64,000 nucleotides of DNA from Oscillospiraceae bacterium. GTDB lineage: Bacteria; Bacillota; Clostridia; Saccharofermentanales; Saccharofermentanaceae. The stretch's first letter is position 1, and the number at the start of each line of letters is the position of its first letter. The position numbers and the translations under genes are program-made. This document shows, in pieces, positions 38,416 through 46,184 of this stretch. The notes under the pieces are model-generated. The model was not told the origin of the DNA. It was given only the letters and a program-made list of their open reading frames with translations, and searched no databases. The stretch lies in the NCBI GenBank assembly GCA_902782125.1, contig CACZMA010000009.1, positions 1 to 64,000 of the forward strand, in the 5' to 3' direction.

Positions 38416-39249
38416 ATGCAGAAGATAGAAGACAGAACATTCGATGAGGAGAGAGCTCTCTACGGAAGCTCGCAGGTAGAGGCGGTAAGATGCCGCTTTG
38501 ACGGACCGGCAGACGGCGAGAGCGCGTTCAAGGAGAGCAGCGATATCATCGCACGCGACTGCTACTTCAACTTGAGATATCCGTTCTGGCACGATAAGAA
38601 TCTGCTGATCGAAGGCGGTGAGATGACTTCGCTTTGCCGCGCGGCGCTGTGGTATTCACGGAACATCGAGATAAAGGACACCAGGATGCACGGTATCAAG
38701 GCTCTGCGTGAGTGTTCTGATGTTAAGATCTCCGGCTGTGATATCGTATCTCCTGAATTCGGCTGGTCCGTGAGTAGGGTGGAGATGACTGATTCGAGCG
38801 CTGAGAGTGAGTACTTCATGATGAGGTCCGATAACCTGAAGTTCGACCGCATGAAGCTCAAGGGAAAGTATTCATTCCAGTACATATCTGATTCAGTATT
38901 CACCAACTGCGAATTTGACACCAAGGATGCCTTCTGGCATGCCCATAATGTCCTGGTCAAGGACTGCATAGTGAAGGGTGAGTACCTTGCGTGGTACTGC
39001 GAGGATGTTACTTTCGAGAACTGCACGATAATCGGAACGCAGCCCCTGTGTTACTGCAAGAATCTGAAACTCATCAACTGCCGTATGGAAGGATGCGATC
39101 TGTCATTCGAGAAGTCGGATGTCAATGCGGAGATCAAATCTGCGGTGGACAGCATCAAGAATCCTGCAAGCGGAGTGATCAGGGTTCAGTCAGTCGGCGA
39201 TATAATTAGAGACGACCCTGAAGCTAAGGCTGAGATCATCAGTGAGTAA
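38416..39249 (+). CDS. DUF3737 right-handed beta-helix protein (277 aa)
   Basis: Starting TFDEERALYGSSQVEAVRCRFDG, followed by many short repeats of the kind D(C/S)xF and xxNxxIxD, matches DUF3737. These are pectate-lyase-like solenoids found widely in gut Firmicutes. No signal peptide, so cytoplasmic. Enzyme activity is not established. It sits between the two toxin-antitoxin pairs. Confidence 0.85.
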   Translation: MQKIEDRTFDEERALYGSSQVEAVRCRFDGPADGESAFKESSDIIARDCYFNLRYPFWHDKNLLIEGGEMTSLCRAALWYSRNIEIKDTRMHGIKALRECSDVKISGCDIVSPEFGWSVSRVEMTDSSAESEYFMMRSDNLKFDRMKLKGKYSFQYISDSVFTNCEFDTKDAFWHAHNVLVKDCIVKGEYLAWYCEDVTFENCTIIGTQPLCYCKNLKLINCRMEGCDLSFEKSDVNAEIKSAVDSIKNPASGVIRVQSVGDIIRDDPEAKAEIISE

Positions 39250-39290
39250 TCTGCAACGTCATTAAGATCATCCGGACTTGTCTTGAGCTG

Positions 39291-39310
39291 GTATATATCA
39301 CGATATATAC
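39291..39310. promoter_or_regulatory. Palindromic operator of vapBC
   Basis: GTATATAT and ATATATAC surround a 4-bp centre. The near-perfect dyad lies 26 bp upstream of the vapB ATG, where VapB or VapBC complexes usually bind for autoregulation. Confidence 0.7.
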
Positions 39311-39336
39311 TATATTCAGAAAGGCAGGTGATCACA

Positions 39337-39567
39337 ATGACGACAGCTAAGATCTTTGAGAACGGAAGAAGCCAGGCAGTAAGGCTTCCGAAGGAATATC
39401 GCTTCGATTCGGATGAGGTGATGATCAACCGTATCGGCGATATCGTGATGCTCATACCCAAGACTGCCAAATGGGAGTCGTTCAGGAATGCCGTAGATAT
39501 GTTCTCTGTAGACTTTATGGTAGAAGGAAGAGGCACTCAGATACTGCAGGAGCGTGAATCCCTATGA
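39337..39567 (+). CDS. vapB: VapB-type antitoxin (AbrB-fold)
   Basis: [21 protein letters not shown] is the VapB/MazE swapped-hairpin DNA-binding motif, followed by [16 protein letters not shown]. 76 aa. The earlier in-frame start would lie in the operator, so ATG 39337 is used. The stop overlaps vapC by 4 bp. Confidence 0.92.
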   Translation: MTTAKIFENGRSQAVRLPKEYRFDSDEVMINRIGDIVMLIPKTAKWESFRNAVDMFSVDFMVEGRGTQILQERESL

Positions 39568-39968
39568 GATACATGCTTGACACTAATATCTGCAAATATG
39601 TGATCAAGCATAAACCCGAATCAGTCTTCCGTAAGCTGAACAGCATTGATCCGCGTGATGTCTGCATATCTTCGATCACATATGCTGAACTCGTTCACGG
39701 TGTAGAGAAGAGTTCTGAGACTGAACGTAACAGAGTCGCGTTATCGCTGATGTTGTCTAATATTGAGATCGTCAGTTTTGATGCAGAAGCTGCCAATTGC
39801 TACGGAAGGATCAGGGCGGAACTTGAGTCCAAAGGCACACCGATAGGACCGCTTGATACTATGATTGCAGCGCATGCCCAGTCACTAGGCTGCACGCTAG
39901 TAACAAATAATGTAAGAGAGTTCAAACGCGTAAAGGATCTTAAGATCGAGAACTGGACCAAAACTTAA
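39564..39968 (+). CDS. vapC: VapC-type PIN-domain toxin RNase
   Basis: PIN fold with the acidic sites visible: [12 protein letters not shown] (Asp near 5), [11 protein letters not shown] (Glu), and [12 protein letters not shown] (Asp), then [12 protein letters not shown]. 134 aa. VapC toxins of this type typically cleave initiator tRNA-fMet in the anticodon loop, or other tRNAs, which is of interest next to a tRNA-repair island 16 kb away. Intact. Confidence 0.93.
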   Translation: MRYMLDTNICKYVIKHKPESVFRKLNSIDPRDVCISSITYAELVHGVEKSSETERNRVALSLMLSNIEIVSFDAEAANCYGRIRAELESKGTPIGPLDTMIAAHAQSLGCTLVTNNVREFKRVKDLKIENWTKT

Positions 39969-39989
39969 GGGGCCCCGCTAAGGGCCCCT
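39968..39989 (+). terminator. GC-rich hairpin after vapC
   Basis: AGGGGCCC / GGGCCCCT with a 6-nt loop, directly after the stop codon, then TGTTATG. The T-run is weak. Confidence 0.6.
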
Positions 39990-40115
39990 GTTATGTGCCG
40001 AGGATCTGCCGTCCCGGGAAGACGGAGGATTCAGGCAACGGGTTGGAACAGTCCCGATGCCCTGCCCGGAACGCGGATCAAGTCTGACAAAAGACTACAA
40101 GAAGGTCAGACCTGA
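39990..40115. other. Structured non-coding stretch between vapC and the EAL gene
   Basis: Several nested hairpins: CCGTC-ccgggaa-GACGG near 40008-40024; GGCAACGGG / CCCGATGCC near 40036-40063 (8 pairs and one A-A mismatch); GTCTGAC...GTCAGAC near 40082-40110. No ORF. It could be terminators for both convergent genes or an independent RNA. I found no match to c-di-GMP riboswitch motifs. Confidence 0.4.
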
Positions 40116-40120
40116 TGCCG

Positions 40121-41851
40121 TCAGGCAGATTCAGCTACAAGTTTGCCGGCTTCTTCCGGCGGCATCGGCTTGCCCCAAACATAACCCTGGATATAGTCGC
40201 AGCCGATGTCTTTAAGGACGTCTACCTGATCAGCTGATTCAACACCTTCAGAGATGACCTTGAGGTCAAGGATGTGGCCGATCGAGATGATCATGGCGAC
40301 GTACTGTCTGGATGAATCACTGAGATTCATCTTGTCGATAAAGGATTTGTCGATCTTAAGCAGGTCGGACGGGAAGCTGTTCAGGTAGCTCAAGGAGGAA
40401 TAGCCCGTTCCGAAATCGTCGATCGCAACCTTCATGCCCATTGCTTTGAGCTGCTCGATGCGCTCCAATGCCTTCTCTGCGGAGTCGATCATGATGGATT
40501 CGGTGATCTCGATCTCGATGTGATCAGCAGAGACATTACGCTCTTCGAGTACTCTTCTTATCTCTTCGATGAAGTTGTTCTTCATCAGGTGTCTTACGGA
40601 TACATTTACGCTTATCGTTATGTGCCTGCCGGTCTCGGCAATGACCTTGGCGATGAAGTCTACCGCCATCTCGTAAACCTTCATGTCGATGCGGTCAACG
40701 AGGCCGGTCTTCTCTGCTACGGGAATGAAGTCGACAGGGCTGATATAAGATCCGTCGTCATCTCTCAAACGTGCGAGCGCTTCGAAGCCGCGGAGTTTGT
40801 GGTCGATATCGTACTGAGGCTGGAGATGGTAGAAGATCTTATCCTGCTCGAGTGCGTTACGGATCTTGCGCTCGATAGCGATCGTCTTCTCGGCATTGAG
40901 TATCTCGGAAGTGTATCTCAGGATGCTGATGCCATGACCGATCTCCTTATCCTTGACTTCGTGCATTGCTGCATCGGCAAAGGTAAAGATGTTATCTATG
41001 ACAGTGGAATCATCGGGGCATACAGCATAGCCGTAGCATGCCGTCATGTAGTAATCGCAGTCATCGATGGTCATCTTCTTCTCGAGTTCTGCCTTGTATG
41101 CTTCGATGGTCTTTTCAACATCGTCGAGGGAATCGTAGTCGCTGATGATGAGTATGAACTCGTCGGCACTGTTCCTTGCCACGAATTCCGTTGTCTCGGT
41201 CGTGGTATTGTTCGCGAGTTCTCTCCACCTGCGCGCCACTTCGATGAGTACGGCATCACCTGCGGAATGTCCCATCGTATCGTTGATGGACTTGAAGTCA
41301 TTGAGGTCTGCGGAGACTACTACGAAGTCGCTGTTGCGGCGGAGCAGATCCTGCATGAGCTCTGTGCATGCGAAGCGGTTGGGAAGACCCGTGAGGCTGT
41401 CTGTTACAGCCTGGTCGCGTATGCTCTTCTGGTATGCAAGGATCTTACGGTTACTTAGGAAGATGATCGTGATGGCGATAATGATCATGAAACTGGTGAA
41501 CAGACCGGGAAGGTGCTTGACACTATGCCTGACAACGATATTGATAATGAGTCCGGGCAGCTGGACGATCAGCAGGAACATTGCAGTGAAGTAGCCGACC
41601 TTACGGAAGAGCATGACGAGGACGATGATGCAGGTGCTGCCGAGCATCGAGAATACGCCGGTCAGCGCTGAGAACCGCATGGTCTCGCCGAACAGAGTTA
41701 TCTCAGCCTGTGTATTGGAAGAAGATATGGTAAGGAACGTGGCGATGCCGTAGAGAAGCAAAAGGAGTATGAAAGCACTCTTGGGTGTCTCTCTGTCGAG
41801 AGATAAACGCCGGAGAGTCTTATCTACTCCGTTATTTGTCTTCTTGGTCAT
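40121..41851 (-). CDS. Membrane GGDEF(degenerate)-EAL protein, probable c-di-GMP phosphodiesterase (576 aa)
   Basis: ATG 41851 is used; the TTG-started extension lacks support. Four or five TM helices (about 25-155). A GGDEF domain follows (VTDSLTGLPNRFACTEL, SADLNDFKSINDTMGHSAGDAVL), with its active loop reading NSADEF instead of GGDEF, so cyclase activity is unlikely. The EAL domain is complete (FEALARLRD, NVSVRHL, EITES, IDDFGTGYSSL, KIDKSFID, EGVE). It should therefore hydrolyse c-di-GMP, possibly with GTP sensing by the GGDEF part. With the HD-GYP protein at 7183 this is the second c-di-GMP-degrading enzyme here. Confidence 0.9.
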   Translation of the reverse strand: MTKKTNNGVDKTLRRLSLDRETPKSAFILLLLLYGIATFLTISSSNTQAEITLFGETMRFSALTGVFSMLGSTCIIVLVMLFRKVGYFTAMFLLIVQLPGLIINIVVRHSVKHLPGLFTSFMIIIAITIIFLSNRKILAYQKSIRDQAVTDSLTGLPNRFACTELMQDLLRRNSDFVVVSADLNDFKSINDTMGHSAGDAVLIEVARRWRELANNTTTETTEFVARNSADEFILIISDYDSLDDVEKTIEAYKAELEKKMTIDDCDYYMTACYGYAVCPDDSTVIDNIFTFADAAMHEVKDKEIGHGISILRYTSEILNAEKTIAIERKIRNALEQDKIFYHLQPQYDIDHKLRGFEALARLRDDDGSYISPVDFIPVAEKTGLVDRIDMKVYEMAVDFIAKVIAETGRHITISVNVSVRHLMKNNFIEEIRRVLEERNVSADHIEIEITESIMIDSAEKALERIEQLKAMGMKVAIDDFGTGYSSLSYLNSFPSDLLKIDKSFIDKMNLSDSSRQYVAMIISIGHILDLKVISEGVESADQVDVLKDIGCDYIQGYVWGKPMPPEEAGKLVAESA

Positions 41852-41987
41852 TTGAGCACCACCCTTGCCGATATTCAAAGTAACATTAATGACATTTTAG
41901 CAAGGGCGATTCTCAAACTCTTGTTCGAAATTGTAACTATCGTGTCTATACGACAACGAAAGTGTAAATAAATGGTAAAAACTGGCA

Positions 41988-42872
41988 CTACTCCCACTGT
42001 TTGCGGTACTCGCGGGGGGATCTGTCGAAGAATTTACGGAACGTCTCTGACATGTAGCTGACGCCTCCGAAGCCTGTCTGCGCCGCGATCTCGCTCATCG
42101 GCATCCTGCTCGCGCGAAGGAGCTCTGCGACCTTCCTGCACCTCAGGTGCATCAGATAACCTATCGGAGATTCACCCACATACTGGTGGAAGAGCGTGTT
42201 GCACAGTGACTTGCTTATGTTGCCGCTAGCTGCAATATCGGCGAGGGTTATCTGAGAACTGTAGTTGTTCGCGATGTAGTGCATCATCGCCTTGAACGAC
42301 TGCATCCTCGGATCAGACACCACTTCTTCTCTGGCGCCCAGCGACTCGGCCTGCTTCCTCACGATGTCCCAGATCTGGTAGAACTGCTTGGTCACGGCAA
42401 ACGCATCGTGCCTCATATCGGGCAGAGCGAGCACAAGGTTCCTTATATCTTCTGTATGTTCATTGATATACCTGAATCTCAGATAAGACAGCTCAGAGTT
42501 CTCCGTGATCGGCTTGACCGCCTGCATGTCAACTGCGACGGAATTCGCCAGGATTCCGGGATGCAGAACTGCGATGACATACTTGGCCATGGCGCCGTCG
42601 ACGGTAAGGCTGTAGTGGATCTGATTGGAATTGACGACTATCGTATCGCCTTCGTTCAGCAGGACGTTCCTGCCGTTGACGACGTACATTACCTTGCCTT
42701 CCTTGACAGTCATTATCTCAATGTCTTCGTGAAAGTGCGGCACGCCTTCCCAGGTTGCCTTGGGCACGATCCATCCGTCGTAGATATAGGAGGGGAAGTT
42801 CGGATCATCGTAGTTTACTATCTCTGAACCGTCGTCACGCTTGACGATGAGCCCCATCATCTCTTTCTTCAT
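41988..42872 (-). CDS. AraC-family regulator with cupin sensor (294 aa)
   Basis: ATG 42872 is chosen (GGGAG upstream); the longer ORF would run into the divergent ABC gene. N-terminal cupin (HFHEDIEIMTVKEGKVMYVVNG, then GDTIVVNSNQIHYS) and two C-terminal helix-turn-helix motifs (ITLADIAASGNISKSLCNTLFHQ..., MPMSEIAAQTGFGGVSYMSETF). The cupin usually binds a sugar or small ligand. Divergent from the ABC exporter operon, which it probably controls. Confidence 0.9.
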   Translation of the reverse strand: MKKEMMGLIVKRDDGSEIVNYDDPNFPSYIYDGWIVPKATWEGVPHFHEDIEIMTVKEGKVMYVVNGRNVLLNEGDTIVVNSNQIHYSLTVDGAMAKYVIAVLHPGILANSVAVDMQAVKPITENSELSYLRFRYINEHTEDIRNLVLALPDMRHDAFAVTKQFYQIWDIVRKQAESLGAREEVVSDPRMQSFKAMMHYIANNYSSQITLADIAASGNISKSLCNTLFHQYVGESPIGYLMHLRCRKVAELLRASRMPMSEIAAQTGFGGVSYMSETFRKFFDRSPREYRKQWE

Positions 42873-42910
42873 AACAATATTACTCCCATCTCTCGAAAAC
42901 CATAACAATC

Positions 42911-42926
42911 TTCCACGACCGTGGAA
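42911..42926. promoter_or_regulatory. Inverted repeat in the AraC/ABC divergent promoter region
   Basis: TTCCAC-N4-GTGGAA. It lies 39 bp from the AraC start and 95 bp from the ABC ATG. TATACT near 42980 may be the -10 of the ABC operon. A plausible AraC binding site. Confidence 0.45.
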
Positions 42927-43020
42927 AATAGTTATAAAAAGCAGGCAATATCCAACTATTATCGAACCGATAACTACAATATACTTGCAATTGATTAGAA
43001 AGTGAAGGGGAAATTCAAAA

Positions 43021-43962
43021 ATGAGTAATGAAGCAGTAGTAATGAAGAACGTCTGCAAAGACTTCAAGGTCTTAAACCGCCACGAAGGTCTGAAGGGTTC
43101 CATTCAGGACCTCTTCTCAAGAGACTATAAGACCGTGTCCGCGGTCAAGGATGTCACGCTTACCGTAAACAGGGGAGAGATCATAGGCTATCTCGGGCCC
43201 AACGGTGCGGGCAAGTCAACGACGATCAAGATGATGACCGGCGTCCTCGAACCCACCAGCGGTGAGCTCCTCGTAAACGGCAAGGTCCCGTACAAGAACC
43301 GTACGGAGAACTGCGAGAACATAGGAGTTGTTTTCGGGCAGAGGAGCCAGCTGTGGTGGTCGCTGCCCCTTATAGAATCCTTCAAGCTCCTCAGAGACCT
43401 CTATATGGTCCCGGAGAAAGACTATGAGGAGATGATCGAACTCTACCGTTCGCTCGTCGATATCGAGCCGATCCTGCATAAGCCGGTAAGGCAGATGTCG
43501 CTGGGTCAGAGGACACTGTCCGATATCCTGGCAGCGTTCCTGCACAATCCCGCGATCGTGTTCCTCGATGAGCCGACGATAGGTCTCGACGTATCGATGA
43601 AGGCGAAGATCAGGGAACTTATCCTCGGCCTTAATAAGGAGAAGAATACGACCGTCATACTTACCACGCACGATATGGGCGACGTTGATGCGCTGTGCAG
43701 AAGGATCATCATCATCGACGAGGGTACGAAGATCTACGATAACGACATAGAGCATCTGAAGAATTATTTCGGATCGTACAGGACGTTGAAGATCCGGCGT
43801 ACGGACGATACCTGGGAAGAGTACCTGATCGACGAGAAGACCACGGATGTCATGGACGTCATCATGGAGAAGCAGAAGGAAAAAAAGATCAAGGACGTTA
43901 AGATCCTCGAGATCTCGACGGAAGAAGTCATCAAGAAGATATACGAAGGAGGCGCGAGATGA
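43021..43962 (+). CDS. ABC-2-type exporter, ATP-binding subunit (313 aa)
   Basis: Walker A GYLGPNGAGKSTTIKMM, signature MSLGQR in place of LSGGQ, Walker B IVFLDEPTIGLD and switch TTHDMGDVDALC. It belongs to the ATPase family that pairs with the two permease types following (COG4586 with COG4587/COG3694, from memory). It powers export of an unknown substrate. The stop overlaps the next start by 4 bp. Confidence 0.92.
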   Translation: MSNEAVVMKNVCKDFKVLNRHEGLKGSIQDLFSRDYKTVSAVKDVTLTVNRGEIIGYLGPNGAGKSTTIKMMTGVLEPTSGELLVNGKVPYKNRTENCENIGVVFGQRSQLWWSLPLIESFKLLRDLYMVPEKDYEEMIELYRSLVDIEPILHKPVRQMSLGQRTLSDILAAFLHNPAIVFLDEPTIGLDVSMKAKIRELILGLNKEKNTTVILTTHDMGDVDALCRRIIIIDEGTKIYDNDIEHLKNYFGSYRTLKIRRTDDTWEEYLIDEKTTDVMDVIMEKQKEKKIKDVKILEISTEEVIKKIYEGGAR

Positions 43963-44768
43963 ATCCCAAAAGGCTGCTTGCAATTACACGCGCCGGGATC
44001 ATGGAGTCGCTGCAGTTCAGGCTCGGAATATTCGTGACGCTGTTTGCGAACCTCATATATCTCGTGCTCGTCTACTACCTGTGGAAGGCGATCTATGACT
44101 CGTCCGGCACCGATGTCGTTAACGGCATGACGTTCACGGATACCATGATCTACCTGATCCTCGCGACGGCGCTGTTCAATTTCCTGGAGATGTTCGTCGT
44201 CTGGGACATGAGCAGGAAGATACAGTCGGGAGCGCTCGTGCTCGATCTGCTCAAGCCTATGCGATTCAGGAAGTACACCTTCTGGAGCTACACGGGCAAT
44301 CATGTCGTGCAGTTCGTGCTGACATTCATACCGACATTTATCGTGGTCATGATCGTCACGGGCGGTGCGATCCCGCTGGGCCTGAACATCGTCTGGTTCA
44401 TCATCGCTACGGTGTTCGCGCTGATAATAAACTACAACATCGAGATGCTCGTCGCGCCCATATGCCTGTTCACCGAATCGACATGGGGCATCAACATAGT
44501 AAAGGAAACTATCGTGCTTCTCCTGTCCGGCGCTACGATCCCGCTCGCATTCTTCCCGGAGAAGGCGAGGATGGTGGTACAGTATCTGCCGTTCCGCGCG
44601 GTGTATGACATACCGTTGTCGATACTTCTCGGCAAGAGCGGATCGGACACATGGCAGGGACTTCTGCAGCTGTTCGCACTGCAGATCGTGTGGATGGTCG
44701 TGCTGACCCTTGCCGGCAACTTATTCTGGAATTGTGCGGTGCGCAAGGTCACCGTGAACGGAGGCTGA
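43959..44768 (+). CDS. ABC-2-type exporter, permease subunit 1 (269 aa)
   Basis: About six TM helices, with no enzymatic motif. It opens MNPKRLLAITRAGIMESLQFR, typical of the paired permeases of this exporter type. Overlap with the ATPase gene and 1 bp to the next gene show a tight operon. Confidence 0.88.
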   Translation: MNPKRLLAITRAGIMESLQFRLGIFVTLFANLIYLVLVYYLWKAIYDSSGTDVVNGMTFTDTMIYLILATALFNFLEMFVVWDMSRKIQSGALVLDLLKPMRFRKYTFWSYTGNHVVQFVLTFIPTFIVVMIVTGGAIPLGLNIVWFIIATVFALIINYNIEMLVAPICLFTESTWGINIVKETIVLLLSGATIPLAFFPEKARMVVQYLPFRAVYDIPLSILLGKSGSDTWQGLLQLFALQIVWMVVLTLAGNLFWNCAVRKVTVNGG

Positions 44769-44769
44769 T

Positions 44770-45573
44770 ATGCAGAAGAGAGGATTAATATTCTATGCGA
44801 GGATGTACCGTAAGATCCTCGTGCAGGACCTTAAGAGCAAGATGAGCTACCGTGCGGACTTCGTCATCTCGACGTTCGGAATGATAATGACCAACCTGTC
44901 CGGGTTCGTGACGTTCCTCATCCTGTTCCGGAACTTCCCGACGATCAACGGCTGGGACTACTACCATATGCTGTTCCTGTACGGGTTCTCATTGGTCGCA
45001 CTGACACCGGTACAGTGTTTCTTCGACAACAACTGGAACCTGAGGTTCATGGTACAGAGCGGAGACTTCATCAAGTACTGTTTCCGCCCGGTCAACGTCT
45101 TCTTCTACTTCATCTCTGAAGTGTTCGACGTGAAGGGCCTTGGACAGCTCGCGTTCGGCATCGGCACGATAGTATATGCCTGGGTGCACATAGGCATTCC
45201 CGTGACACCGCTGGTAATAGTAAAGCTGATCGTATACCTGCTCACGGCATCTCTGTTCATGATAGCCCTCATGAACTTCGCAGCGGCAACATGCTTCTGG
45301 ATCAAGGGCTCAGGCTACGTAATGGTCATCATGTTCCGCTTCAAGGACTTCGCCAAATATCCAGCGAGCATCTTCTCGGGCATCTTCAAGGTGATCTTCA
45401 CGTTCATCATCCCGATCGCGTTCATTGCCTACTACCCGAGCCTCGTGATACTCCAGCCCGGCAACGTTCCGCCGCTGTCGTGGATCTCGCCGCTGTTCGG
45501 CATCGTGTTCGTGTACCTGAGCTACAAGTTCTGGATGCTCGGCGTCAGAAAGTACGATTTTACGGGTTCTTAA
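44770..45573 (+). CDS. ABC-2-type exporter, permease subunit 2 (267 aa)
   Basis: Six predicted TM helices. The start (YARMYRKILVQDLKSKMSYRADF) and FPLRI-like end region fit the second permease of the pair. The two permeases would form the heterodimeric channel for the ATPase at 43021. Confidence 0.88.
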   Translation: MQKRGLIFYARMYRKILVQDLKSKMSYRADFVISTFGMIMTNLSGFVTFLILFRNFPTINGWDYYHMLFLYGFSLVALTPVQCFFDNNWNLRFMVQSGDFIKYCFRPVNVFFYFISEVFDVKGLGQLAFGIGTIVYAWVHIGIPVTPLVIVKLIVYLLTASLFMIALMNFAAATCFWIKGSGYVMVIMFRFKDFAKYPASIFSGIFKVIFTFIIPIAFIAYYPSLVILQPGNVPPLSWISPLFGIVFVYLSYKFWMLGVRKYDFTGS

Positions 45574-45597
45574 ACCGCAGATATGGAGGATATACAT

Positions 45598-46122
45598 ATG
45601 GATGAATTAGTTAAGATAATCAGAAGGTCCGTTGTCCCGAACTTCATCAACATCAGGACATCGATCAGGACTTACGACAGGGACGCAATCATCTGCAGCG
45701 CACCCTGCTGGCGCTGGGTCTACCACGCACTGCACTCCGCGGACAAGTGGTTCATCAACCCCAATGTTTACGACGAGCCGGACTTCCACGAGGAGGGGAT
45801 GGATAATCCCGAGAACCCGACTTCTGTCGTCCTCACTGACGAGCAGCTCCTGGCGTATCTCGACCACGTCGAAAAGAAGACTCTGGACTATCTGGATACA
45901 CTTACAGACGACATGCTCTACGAGTGTCCCGAGAACTGCAGGTTCACCAGGTTTGAACTCGTTCTGAGGCAGTTCCGCCACCTGCCGTTCCATACCGGCA
46001 TGCTGAACGGACAGACGGCGCTTAGCGAAGGCGCGTTCCCGGTCTGGGTGTCTGATGCGGAGGGATTCATAGATGACGGTGTGCTCTTCGGGAGATACCG
46101 GGAAGGTCCCACGAAGATCTGA
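45598..46122 (+). CDS. DinB-like four-helix protein (174 aa)
   Basis: ATG 45598 is chosen, since ATG 45583 is part of the GGAGG site region. The pattern WRWVYHALHSADKWFINP, LLAYLDHVEKKTLDYLD and LRQFRHLPFHTGMLNG places histidines as in DinB/YfiT metal-binding helical bundles. Function unknown; perhaps a thiol-dependent transferase. It follows the exporter by 24 bp and may be in its operon. Confidence 0.78.
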   Translation: MDELVKIIRRSVVPNFINIRTSIRTYDRDAIICSAPCWRWVYHALHSADKWFINPNVYDEPDFHEEGMDNPENPTSVVLTDEQLLAYLDHVEKKTLDYLDTLTDDMLYECPENCRFTRFELVLRQFRHLPFHTGMLNGQTALSEGAFPVWVSDAEGFIDDGVLFGRYREGPTKI

Positions 46123-46145
46123 TCTTCCCTAGGCATGCAAAAGAT

Positions 46146-46169
46146 AACCCCGCCGGATCAGGCGGGGTT
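46146..46169. terminator. Bidirectional terminator between convergent genes
   Basis: Perfect 9-bp stem AACCCCGCC / GGCGGGGTT, with GTTTG on one side and ATC on the other. Confidence 0.8.
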
Positions 46170-46184
46170 GTTTGTCTGCGGTGA

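Noticed and set aside
39990..40115. c-di-GMP riboswitch for the EAL gene
   Set aside because: The region is downstream of that minus-strand gene and lacks the GGCAAACC/GCAAAGC-type core.
42873..43103. N-terminal extension of the AraC protein at 41988
   Set aside because: It overlaps the divergent ABC gene and its promoter; the ATG at 42872 has a better ribosome-binding site and the normal family length.
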